A DNA stretch of 64,000 bases from Actinocatenispora sera (GTDB taxonomy: Bacteria; Actinomycetota; Actinomycetes; Mycobacteriales; Micromonosporaceae), in assembly GCF_018324685.1 (NCBI RefSeq), contig NZ_AP023354.1, forward strand, positions 1,612,001 to 1,676,000, given 5' to 3'. The position numbers and the translations under genes were made by a program. Below the pieces are notes generated by a model, which was given only the letters and a program-made list of their open reading frames with translations, made no database searches and was not told where the DNA came from. Numbering within the stretch: position 1 is the first letter of the stretch; every line of letters begins with the position of its first letter. This document shows positions 17,214-25,279 of this stretch, one piece after another.

Positions 17214-18578
17214 TCAGGGCCGCCGGGCGGTGCCGGAGCGGCGGGTGGTGATCGCCGCGACGACGAGGAGCGCCGCGAACCCGCTCATCACCACGGCGAT
17301 GCGGTGCAGCCCGATCGCGGACGGGGGTTCCAGCACCAGCCCGATCAGCGCGGTGGACAGGATCGCCCCCACGTACCGGGCGGTCTGGAACAGGCCGGCC
17401 GCCATCCCCGTGCCGTCCGCCGGCGCCGCGGAGTAGAGCGCGGCCTGCAGTCCCATGTTGTTGAGGCCGTTCGGCAGCCCGAGCACGGCGGCCACGCCGA
17501 GGATGCCGACTGCCGGAGTGGCGTCGTGCAGCGTGAACACCAGCAGCGAACCGGCCAGCAGCCCGACCGAGCCGAGCAGCAGCGGCAGCCGCGGCCCGAA
17601 CCGGCCGACCAGGCGTGCGGCGACCGGCGTCACCAGTACGCCGAGGGCGGCGATCGGCAGCATCAGCAGCCCGGCCTGCTCGGTCGAGTAGTGCCGGGAC
17701 TCCTCCAGCCAGATCGGTAGGCCGTAGAACACCCCGTAGAACACCAGCTGGATGGCGGCCTGCTGGCCGAGCACGCCGGTCAGCGCGGGGCTGCGCGCGA
17801 AGCCGCGGACGTCCAGGAACGGCATCGGGGAGCGCAGCTCCCACCAGATCATTCCGACCGCGCAGACCGCGACCAGCGGCAGCAGTATCCACAGTGGATG
17901 GTGCGGCAGCGCGAGCAGGAATCCGAGCAGGCCCACCAGGGTGCCGCTGAACAGCAGGATGCCGAGCGGGTCGATCAGCCGGACCAACCCGGTGCGTGCG
18001 GTGCCGGCCGGCTCGTCGCGCGGCAACACCTTCAGCGCCAGGACCAGCGTTGTCAAGGTGAGCGGGACGTTCACCAGGAAAATGCCCTGCCAGCCGGCGA
18101 ACGCCACCAGGAACCCGCCGAGTACCGGTCCGAAGCCGGCCGACGCGGAGTTGGCGACGGCGATGGTACCCAGCGCGCCGGCCGGCGGTGTCCCGGTGCC
18201 GGCGGCCCTCCGGATCAGCGCCAGGCCGGCCGGGAACGCCGCGGAGGTACCGATCGCCTGCAGCACCCGGCACGCCAGCACCAGGCCGAACCCGGGCGCG
18301 AACGGTGCCACCGCGCTGGCCGCGCACACCACCGCGAGCCCCACGCAGTACACCCGCCGGGGGCCGAACCGGTCGGCGAGGCGGCCCATCAGCGGCTGCC
18401 CGACGCACGCCGCCAGATAGAACCCGGACACCAGCCAGCTGGCGGTGCCGAACCCGACGCCGAACGCGTGCTGCAGGGAGACGAGCGCGACCGCGATCAT
18501 CGACGAGTTCAGCGGGTTGAGCAGGGTGCCGAGCGCGATGACCGCCACGTACCGACGGGGCACCGCGACAGCCTTCAC
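17214..18578 (-). CDS. MFS transporter, DHA2-like
   Basis: A 454-aa exporter with about 12-14 helices. Motif A-like 'GRLADRFGPRRVY' follows helix 2 and antiporter motif C-like 'GFGPVLGGFLVAFAGWQGIF' lies in helix 5, as in the DHA2 drug efflux family. The substrate is unknown. A GTG at 18578 is used as the start; the frame stays open upstream to 18794 but the extra residues are not membrane-like. Divergent from the PP2C-like gene. Confidence 0.85.
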   Translation of the reverse strand: MKAVAVPRRYVAVIALGTLLNPLNSSMIAVALVSLQHAFGVGFGTASWLVSGFYLAACVGQPLMGRLADRFGPRRVYCVGLAVVCAASAVAPFAPGFGLVLACRVLQAIGTSAAFPAGLALIRRAAGTGTPPAGALGTIAVANSASAGFGPVLGGFLVAFAGWQGIFLVNVPLTLTTLVLALKVLPRDEPAGTARTGLVRLIDPLGILLFSGTLVGLLGFLLALPHHPLWILLPLVAVCAVGMIWWELRSPMPFLDVRGFARSPALTGVLGQQAAIQLVFYGVFYGLPIWLEESRHYSTEQAGLLMLPIAALGVLVTPVAARLVGRFGPRLPLLLGSVGLLAGSLLVFTLHDATPAVGILGVAAVLGLPNGLNNMGLQAALYSAAPADGTGMAAGLFQTARYVGAILSTALIGLVLEPPSAIGLHRIAVVMSGFAALLVVAAITTRRSGTARRP

Positions 18579-18756
18579 GATCGCCCAATCTAGTGTCGGA
18601 ACGGTGAACCGGCGCCGGGGTGTGAGAAACCTCCACCTTCCGGTCGCCGCGGCGGCACCGCATCGGAGGTTCTGGCGGGATCTCCCCGAGGTCCGCAGAC
18701 GAGGGGCGTGGGATGGCCGACAGCCCCTTCCGCCAAGGACCTCTAAGCTTGGGGGC

Positions 18757-19575
18757 ATGCGGGTGACGGGTGTGAGCGAGCCGAGGCCGGGCAAGCCGAA
18801 CGAGGATCTGCTGGCTCACCGCGGTGACGTCGTGGTGGTGCTGGACGGCTGCGGCGTGCCGGACAGCCTCGGCGGCGAGGTGCGGCGCGGTTGCCGGCAC
18901 GGCGTGCCGTGGTACGTCCGTTCGCTCGCGGCGGAGCTCCTGGCACGGGCCGGCAATCCGGCCGAGACCCTGCCGGACGCGCTGGCCGGCGCGATCGAGA
19001 CGGTCACCGCCGCGCACCGGGACGGATGCGATCTGTCCAATGTGGACACGCCGGCGTGCACGGTGACGATGCTGCGGCAGCGCGACGACGTGCTGGACCA
19101 CCTGGTGCTGTCCGACTCGTCCGTGGTGTTCGACCGGCGCGGCGCCGGCCACGGCATCGAGGTGGTGTGCGACGAGCGGATCGCGGCGGTGCGACTGCCC
19201 GGCCCGCCGATCGCGCTGGACAGCCCGGCCCGCGCCGAACGCGACCGGGCCGGCAGCGCGGCCCGCTCGGCGCAGCTGAACCGACCGGGCGGGTTCTGGG
19301 TCGCCGCAACGGATCCGGCCGCCGCCCGGGAGGCATTGACCGGAACCACCCCGGTCACCGGCATCGACGGGGTGCTGCTCGCCACCGACGGCGCCACCCG
19401 GCTCGTCGAGTTCGGCGAGCTGAGCTGGCCCGCACTGCTCGATCTCGCCGCCGCCGACCCGGCCGAGCTGGTGCGCCGCACCCGAGCCGCCGAGGGCGCC
19501 GACCCCACCGCGATCCGGTTCCCGCGCGGCAAGCAGTACGACGACGCGACCGCCGCCTGGTGCACGTTCGACTGA
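18757..19575 (+). CDS. PP2C-like protein phosphatase domain protein
   Basis: A 272-aa protein with the order of PP2C motifs: 'KPNEDLL' near residue 15, 'VVVLDGCGVPD' near 30, 'GVLLATDGATRLV' near 210 and 'YDDATAAW' at the C-terminus, positions where PP2C enzymes carry metal-binding Asp residues. It may remove phosphate from Ser/Thr of proteins. The pattern is diverged from canonical PP2C, so activity is not certain. The ATG at 18757 follows a run of G that can act as a ribosome-binding site. Confidence 0.7.
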   Translation: MRVTGVSEPRPGKPNEDLLAHRGDVVVVLDGCGVPDSLGGEVRRGCRHGVPWYVRSLAAELLARAGNPAETLPDALAGAIETVTAAHRDGCDLSNVDTPACTVTMLRQRDDVLDHLVLSDSSVVFDRRGAGHGIEVVCDERIAAVRLPGPPIALDSPARAERDRAGSAARSAQLNRPGGFWVAATDPAAAREALTGTTPVTGIDGVLLATDGATRLVEFGELSWPALLDLAAADPAELVRRTRAAEGADPTAIRFPRGKQYDDATAAWCTFD

Positions 19576-19642
19576 CCCGTGCCGGCAGGACCGGCGCGGC
19601 CGGCGACGGACCGGCCCAACTCCGCCGAGCCCGGCCGAACGG

Positions 19643-20473
19643 TCAGAACTCCTCGTGCACGTCCGGGTCGCCGCCCTGCCGGCCGCGCGCCAACCCGCTC
19701 AACGCCGCCATCTCCGCCCGATCCAGCTCGAAGCCGAACAGGTCCAGGTTCGCCGCCTGCCGCTGTGGCGACGACGACTTCGGGATCGGCACCGTACCCA
19801 GCTGCACGTGCCACCGCAGCACCACCTGCGCCGGCTCGACGCCGTGCCGGCGCGCAGCGGCCACCACCACCGGCTCCCGCAGCAGCGCGGCGGACCGGGC
19901 CAGCGGGCTCCACGACTCGGTCCGGATCCCGCGCACCGCATGCGCGGCGCGCAGCTGCTCCTGCGGGAAGTACGGGTGCAGCTCGATCTGGTTGACCGCC
20001 GGTGTCTCCCCGGTCTCCTCGATCAGCCGGTCCAGCTGCGCCACGGTGAAGTTGCTGACCCCGATCGACCGCACCAGGCCGTCGCTGCGCAGCGTCACCA
20101 TCGCCCGCCACGACTGCACGTACCGGTCGATGCGCGGCAGCGGCCAGTGGATCAGGTACAGGTCGAGGAAGTCCAGGCCGAGCGCGAGCCGGGACGCCTC
20201 GAACGCCGCCAGCGTCTGCTGGTACCCGTGATCGCGGCCGCGCAGCTTCGTGGTCACGAACACGTCGGCGCGCGCCCGCCCCGCCGCCGCGATCCCGCGG
20301 CCCACCGCCTCCTCGTTGCCGTAGGCGGCGGCCGTGTCGATCAGCTGGTACCCCAGCCCCAACGCGTCCCGCACCGCCGTCGTCGCCTGCTCGTCCCGCA
20401 TCGGGTACGTACCCAACCCGACCGCAGGCAGCTCCACGTCCGCACCGATCGCATACCCCGGCACTCGCCCCAT
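19643..20473 (-). CDS. Aldo/keto reductase
   Basis: A 276-aa AKR5-type NADPH-dependent reductase. The catalytic tetrad is visible: Asp and Tyr in 'LIDTAAAYGNEEAVG', Lys in 'VFVTTKLRG' and His in 'LYLIHWPLP'. 'SIGVSNF' and 'PIPKSSSPQRQAANL' (cofactor site) complete the family pattern. It reduces aldehydes or ketones, often 2,5-diketogluconate-like sugars; the substrate is unknown. Its upstream region is the large palindrome starting near 20,490. Confidence 0.9.
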   Translation of the reverse strand: MGRVPGYAIGADVELPAVGLGTYPMRDEQATTAVRDALGLGYQLIDTAAAYGNEEAVGRGIAAAGRARADVFVTTKLRGRDHGYQQTLAAFEASRLALGLDFLDLYLIHWPLPRIDRYVQSWRAMVTLRSDGLVRSIGVSNFTVAQLDRLIEETGETPAVNQIELHPYFPQEQLRAAHAVRGIRTESWSPLARSAALLREPVVVAAARRHGVEPAQVVLRWHVQLGTVPIPKSSSPQRQAANLDLFGFELDRAEMAALSGLARGRQGGDPDVHEEF

Positions 20474-20489
20474 CCCCCCACCCTAAGCC

Positions 20490-21321
20490 GCTATGGCACC
20501 TCTGTGCGCTGAGGTACACCCGAAGCGCCGGTGCCCGGCTGGCGCGCGCTCGCGCTGGCGGTCTCAACCCCACCCCTGTTCGCGCGCTCGCGCTGGCGGT
20601 GTCAACCCTTGTTCGCGCTGCGTGCGCTGCTGCGGTGTGAAGCGCTTCCCTGTTCGCCGCTGCGTGCGCTTTTGCTGTGGTGTAAAGGCCACCTCTGTTC
20701 CTTCTTTCACCCCTCGTGGGGGGAACGTGGGGAGCGGGCTTCGCCCCTCCCCACACCCCTCCCCGTCAAGGGGCAGTCGCCCCCTTGACAATCCCCCGTC
20801 GGAAAAACAGTGATCGGGTCCTGACGCCGCCTGGCCGTTTCGGAAGAACGGGGTGTCGGTGCGGCCTACCCATCGCCGCCAAGCCCGCCACGCCAACAAC
20901 CAACCCCACCCGCCTGCGGGCCGCCGGGACGTGAAGCGAAGCGACGCGACGCGTTGCGAGGCGGGCGTTGCCGTGATGGGTAGGCCGGGCCGGTTCCCCG
21001 TTCTTCTTCGACGCACGCTTGGCGTCGATGGGCACCATCACCGGGATGGGTAAGGGGATGGCCAAGGGGAATCCCCTTGGCGGGGAAGGAGCGCGAGGAG
21101 GGGGCGAAGCCCTCTCCTCGCATTCCCCCACGCGGGGTTCAAGCGTGAACAGAGGTGGCCTTTACACCCGCACGCCGAGCGCGCCGCGGCAGAGGGAGCC
21201 TTCACCCCAGCACGCCGGAAGCGCAGGGTCGGACGGGGGTGGGCTTTACACCGCCAGCGCCGGACGCACGCCAGCCGTGCCCCGGCGCTTCGGGCCCACC
21301 TCAGCGTATAGAGGTGGTCAG
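20490..21321. repeat. Large imperfect palindrome (~830 bp) filling an intergenic region
   Basis: The whole gap between the aldo/keto reductase gene and the OYE gene is an inverted duplication centred near 20,924. Matching pairs from outside in: 20494-20534 with 21286-21321; GTAAAGGCCACCTCTGTTC at 20682-20700 with its exact complement at about 21146-21165; the hairpin-rich 'ggcttcgcccc' blocks at about 20735 and 21100; and GGCCTACCCATC near 20863 with GATGGGTAGGCC near 20975. Each arm also holds three or four diverged tandem units of about 40-50 bp ending in CTGTTC. No plausible gene is seen inside. Confidence 0.85.
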
Positions 21322-22385
21322 AGGGCTCGGTGGTACTGGACGGGCCAGGCGGCGTGGGGTGCGTCCGGTGCGCGGAGAGCCCAGTACGGATCGCGGAGCA
21401 TCGGGCGCCCGACGAAGACGGCGTCCGCGTCCCCGGCAACGAGTACCTCGGCGGCGGCGTCGGGCGTTTCGAGCAGCCCGACCGCGCCGACCGGTACGCC
21501 GGCCTGGCGCCGGATCTCGGCGGCGAGCGGCACCTGGTACTTGGGCCCGACCGGTACCGTCGCGTCGGCCGCGGTGCCGCCGGAGGAGACGTCGACCAGG
21601 TCGACGCCGCGGGCGGCGAGTTCCTTGGCGAACACCACGCTTTCGGCGAGCGTCCAGCCGCCTTCCACCCAGTCGGTGGCGGAGATCCGGACGAACAGCG
21701 GCCGGTCGGCGGGCCAGGCCCGGCGAACGGCGTCGACCACGGTCAGCGGCAGCCGCATCCGGCCGGCCAGGTCGCCGCCGAAGTGGTCGGTGCGCCGGTT
21801 GGCCAGCGGGCTGAGGAACTGGTGCAGCAGGTACCCGTGTGCGGCGTGCAGCTCGATCACGCCGAACCCGGCGTGCACGGCGAGTTGGGTGGCGCGAACG
21901 AAGTCTGCCACCAGCCGATCGATGTCCACAGTGGACATTGCTACCGGCGCGGGGGAGCCCTCGAACGCGATCGGCGACGGGCCGATGGTCGTCCAGCCGC
22001 CCTCCTGGTGCGGTACCCAGCCACGGCCGTGCCACGGTGCCCGGGTCGAGGCCTTGCGCCCGGCGTGCGCGAGCTGCACCCCCGGTACCGCGCCGGCGGC
22101 CGCCACCGCGGTCGTGATCGGCCGGTACGCCTCGGCGTGTTCGGGTGACCACAGGCCGGCGTCCAGGGGCGAGATGCGGCCGACCGGGCTCACCGCGGTC
22201 GCCTCGAACAGCACCAGCCCGGCGCCGCCGATCGCCCGGCTCGGATAGTGCGTGCGGTGCCAATCGGTCGGGAACCCGTCGTGCGACGAGTACTGGCACA
22301 TCGGGGACAACCAGGCGCGGTTGCGGAACGTGGTGCCGCGCAGTGAGTACGGCCGCCACAGCACCGGCTCGACCCGCTCACCCAC
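21318..22385 (-). CDS. NADH:flavin oxidoreductase, old yellow enzyme family (YqjM-like)
   Basis: A 355-aa FMN-dependent TIM barrel that would reduce activated alkenes with NAD(P)H. The YqjM subgroup Cys is present (Cys30 in SPMCQYS), as are the substrate-binding His pair in 'IELHAAHGYLLHQF' and the FMN-phosphate site 'ADAVFVGRPMLRDP'. The GTG at 22385 has a GGAGG-containing upstream sequence. The gene ends exactly at the edge of the large palindrome. The physiological substrate is unknown. Confidence 0.9.
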   Translation of the reverse strand: MGERVEPVLWRPYSLRGTTFRNRAWLSPMCQYSSHDGFPTDWHRTHYPSRAIGGAGLVLFEATAVSPVGRISPLDAGLWSPEHAEAYRPITTAVAAAGAVPGVQLAHAGRKASTRAPWHGRGWVPHQEGGWTTIGPSPIAFEGSPAPVAMSTVDIDRLVADFVRATQLAVHAGFGVIELHAAHGYLLHQFLSPLANRRTDHFGGDLAGRMRLPLTVVDAVRRAWPADRPLFVRISATDWVEGGWTLAESVVFAKELAARGVDLVDVSSGGTAADATVPVGPKYQVPLAAEIRRQAGVPVGAVGLLETPDAAAEVLVAGDADAVFVGRPMLRDPYWALRAPDAPHAAWPVQYHRAL

Positions 22386-22574
22386 CGGTACCTCCGAATA
22401 GTTTCACAATCAACGAGCGAAACCTACTCGGATCCGCGGCGCCCGCAACAGGCCGGTGGGGTCCCGTGACGGTCGTCTCAACGCGGCCGCCCCACCCGGG
22501 TCGGGCGGGGCGGCGGCTTCGGGCCGGCCGCCGGCGGCGCGGACCGTCGGGTCCGCGCCGCGTTCCGGCCGAGG

Positions 22575-24515
22575 TCAGGGCAGCAGCCGGGTCGGAGTGG
22601 AGCGCCTGGCCGGGGCCGCCGGCGAGGCGCCGGTCAGCCGGGGCGCGGCGGTCGCGGCGCCGAGGTGGGTGGCGCCGGCGACCGGCAGCGCCAGGGTCGA
22701 GTGCGCCAGATCGACGGTGACCGTCGCGCCGGTACCGGACGGGGTGGTGTTCTCCTCGTCGGACAGCGAGAGGACCAGGCCGAGGCGGTGTCCGGCGGCG
22801 AGCAGCTGGTCCTGCGGCTGCAGGTGGATGGTGATCGAGTACCACCGGCCGGGGGTGACCGGCGTGTACCGGGTCAGCCCGGTGTGGTGCGCGGCATCGG
22901 TCCAGCCGCGGGACAGCACCCCGTAGTCGGTGGTCCGCACGATCTCGGCGGTGTCCAGGTAGCAGGCCGAGTCGTCCGCGGTGGACTCGCCCCAGCAGGA
23001 CCGGGTGTCCAGGTTCTCGATCCCGCTCAGATCGTTGGCCAGGTAGTCGTCCCGGGCGGCGGTGCCGTAGTCGACCAGTTTCGCGGTCAGCTCGGTGTCC
23101 GGCTTGTCGGACCGGAACCGCAGCGTGACGGTCGGGGTACCGGACAGGTGGGTGGTGCCGGAGAACGCGGCGGACACGAACGCGGCCCGGTCGTCCCGCG
23201 CTGCGTTCGGGTCACCGACCGCCTGCGTCTCGGTCAGGTTCGGGTTGTCGGTCAGGGCGACCGTGCCGGACCCGCGACCGGCCCCGACGGTGCCGGCACC
23301 GCCGTCACCCGCACCGAGCCCGAGCCGTACCGGCCGGGCACCCGGCGCCGGGTAGTCGGCCTGCTGCTGCCACTGCTGCGGCGCCCGCTCGACCCGCACC
23401 CTCGGGCCGCCCATCACGCCGTTGTGGATGCCCTGCAGCCAGTAGTCGAACCAGCGGTGCAGCATCGTCATCCAGGCACCCCGGTCGATGTCGAACGGGT
23501 CGGTGTGCCCCTCCTGGTGCAGCCACAGCGTGCGCGGCACGTGGTGCGCAGCAAGCGCATGCCACCACCGGGAGAAGTTGCGGGCGAACACGTTCTGGTC
23601 GTTCAGGCCGTGCGCGATCAGCACGCTGGCCCGCACCTTGCTCGCGTCCCGGACGTAGTCGCGCGCCGCCCAGAAGTCGTTGTAGTCACCGGTCGCGTCG
23701 TCGCCGGCGGTGTTCAGGTCGGCCTGTACCGCGTCGCAGGTGCCGGCCGGCCGGCCGTTCACCGCGCTGGCCAGCCAGCCCGGGTAGTCGGTGGCGCGCG
23801 GCACCCCGTCCAGCCGCATGTAGTCGTACCAGCTGGAGATGCCGGAGACGGGCACGATGGTGGCCAGGCCGCGCACCCCGGTCGCGGCGACACCGTTGGC
23901 GAGGGTGCCGTCCCAGGACTTGCCGATCATGCCGACCCGGCCGGTGGTCCAGCCGGGTCGCGCCGTTCGCCCGTCCCGGTAGTGGGCCGTGCCGCGGCCG
24001 TCGAGCCAGTCGATGACCGCCTTGACACTGCCGATCTCGGCCGGCCCGCCGACGTCACCGCAGCCGGTGGACCGGTTGGTACCGACCAGGTCGACGGCGA
24101 CGAACGCGTACCCGCGGGGCACGAAGTAGTTGTCGTAGGCGAGCGGCATCGACAGGATCGTGCCGTTCTGGTCGTACGTCTTCACCTGCGACTCGTTGCC
24201 CCGCCCGCAGCACGAGTAGTACGGCGAGGCTTCCATGATCACCGGCACCCGGGTCGCGGTGCGCGGCCGGACGATGTCCACCGCGATGGTGTCCGGCGTG
24301 CCGTCGTGGTCGCTGTCGAGGTGCGTGTCGACCTGCACGCTCTCCCGCACCGCGTCCGCGTAGGAGTAGGTGGGCACGGTCTGGCCACCGTGCACGTACG
24401 GCAGCGGGGGCGGTGCGGCGGCGGCCGGTGCGGTGAGCGCGCCGACCAGCGTCAGCAGCGCGGTGACCAGAGCGATCGCGAGCGTGGCGGCTCGGCGGGA
24501 ACGACGGTTTTCCAC
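22575..24515 (-). CDS. Secreted CocE/NonD-family hydrolase (Xaa-Pro dipeptidyl-peptidase-like)
   Basis: A 646-aa exported alpha/beta hydrolase. A Sec signal peptide (residues 1 to about 33, ending APAAAA) precedes the peptidase S15 domain with nucleophile Ser in 'MIGKSWDGTLANG' and catalytic Asp/His candidates in 'LIAHGLNDQNV' and 'HQEGHTDP'. The C-terminal jelly-roll domain (X-Pro_dipept_C) runs from about residue 400. The family hydrolyses Xaa-Pro peptides, esters or amides outside the cell. A GTG at 24515 with GAGGGGAGA upstream is the start; the frame stays open further upstream. Confidence 0.88.
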   Translation of the reverse strand: MENRRSRRAATLAIALVTALLTLVGALTAPAAAAPPPLPYVHGGQTVPTYSYADAVRESVQVDTHLDSDHDGTPDTIAVDIVRPRTATRVPVIMEASPYYSCCGRGNESQVKTYDQNGTILSMPLAYDNYFVPRGYAFVAVDLVGTNRSTGCGDVGGPAEIGSVKAVIDWLDGRGTAHYRDGRTARPGWTTGRVGMIGKSWDGTLANGVAATGVRGLATIVPVSGISSWYDYMRLDGVPRATDYPGWLASAVNGRPAGTCDAVQADLNTAGDDATGDYNDFWAARDYVRDASKVRASVLIAHGLNDQNVFARNFSRWWHALAAHHVPRTLWLHQEGHTDPFDIDRGAWMTMLHRWFDYWLQGIHNGVMGGPRVRVERAPQQWQQQADYPAPGARPVRLGLGAGDGGAGTVGAGRGSGTVALTDNPNLTETQAVGDPNAARDDRAAFVSAAFSGTTHLSGTPTVTLRFRSDKPDTELTAKLVDYGTAARDDYLANDLSGIENLDTRSCWGESTADDSACYLDTAEIVRTTDYGVLSRGWTDAAHHTGLTRYTPVTPGRWYSITIHLQPQDQLLAAGHRLGLVLSLSDEENTTPSGTGATVTVDLAHSTLALPVAGATHLGAATAAPRLTGASPAAPARRSTPTRLLP

Positions 24516-24575
24516 GACATCTCCCCTCGACGGCGCGATCACACGGTATCGGGGTCGATGCCCCGAGGGAAGGAC

Positions 24576-24692
24576 TGTGGAAAACCACCGCACCGAGCGG
24601 GGACTGCCGGGGTCGGATGGGGACAAATCTGTGGATAAGCGGGTGCGTTACCTGTGGACAACCGGCCGGGCTCTGTGGACAACTGTGGATAA
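24576..24692. promoter_or_regulatory. Cluster of DnaA boxes
   Basis: Four perfect boxes in one orientation lie within 63 bp: TGTGGATAA at 24630-24638 and 24684-24692, and TGTGGACAA at 24653-24661 and 24674-24682 (complements TTATCCACA and TTGTCCACA, the actinobacterial DnaA consensus). A weaker TGTGGAAAA lies at 24576-24584. The stretch is in the divergent gap between the secreted hydrolase and the DUF3024 gene. No dnaA, dnaN or gyr gene is near, so this is more likely a DnaA titration or regulatory site than oriC. Confidence 0.7.
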
Positions 24693-24795
24693 GTCGTGCC
24701 GGCTGTGAACAGAGCCGCTGGTGCGCGCGAACCGTGGCTAGAGCACCGCGACGGCACGTACGGTTCAAGGAACCGTGGCGTGGGGAGGTGGCGCG

Positions 24796-25146
24796 TTGTC
24801 GGCCGTGCCGGAGTTGCAGCTACGGCAGATCGCCCGCTGGTGCGATCGGCGGGTGCCGAACCAGCTGCGCGACCAGGTGCGGGTCGAGTACCGCCTCCGC
24901 GGCCGCAGCATCACCATCGTCGAGTGCCGGCCGCCGTTCATGCCCGAACTCGGCCCCGACTGGACCGAGACCCGGGTCGCCCAGCTGCGCTACACCCCGC
25001 CCCCGCCGGACGGAGGCGAGTGGACCCTGCACTGGTCCGACAGCCACAACCGGTGGCACCCGGCCCCGGACGTGCCGGCCGCGTCCGGCCCCGGACCGCT
25101 GCTCACCACCATCGAGACCAATCCGCACGGCATCTTCTGGACCTGA
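24796..25146 (+). CDS. DUF3024 family protein
   Basis: A 116-aa small protein. 'LRQIARWCDRRVPNQLRDQVRVEYRLRGRSITIVECRPPF' and the C-terminal 'WTLHWSDSHNRWHPAP' fit the DUF3024 family, whose function is unknown. A TTG at 24796 with GGGAGG 8 bases upstream is the start. The promoter region is shared with the DnaA-box cluster. A strong bidirectional hairpin follows. Confidence 0.75.
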   Translation: MSAVPELQLRQIARWCDRRVPNQLRDQVRVEYRLRGRSITIVECRPPFMPELGPDWTETRVAQLRYTPPPPDGGEWTLHWSDSHNRWHPAPDVPAASGPGPLLTTIETNPHGIFWT

Positions 25147-25229
25147 CCGCGCGTCGTTTCGGGCCGGCGCCGCGCACGCCGATACCGCCCCGCCGGCGCC
25201 GGGTCGGGCGGCGGGGCGCGGTGCGCACG

Positions 25230-25270
25230 ACGACGAAGGGGCCCGCCGGTGTGGCGGGCCCCTTCGTCGT
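25230..25270. terminator. Bidirectional terminator between DUF3024 and DUF885 genes
   Basis: Perfect 18-bp stem with a 5-nt loop (arms 25230-25247 and 25253-25270) between convergent genes. The 3' side of the minus-strand reading contains only short T stretches, but stem strength is very high. Confidence 0.85.
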
Positions 25271-25279
25271 ACGGAGCGG

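Noticed and set aside
20564-21131. Open frames inside the large palindrome
   Set aside because: Mirror-image frames arise on both strands because of the inverted duplication; no codon bias or homology supports them.
24576-24692. Chromosomal origin oriC
   Set aside because: Only four or five boxes, all in one orientation, with no A/T-rich unwinding region and no dnaA, dnaN, recF or gyr neighbours.
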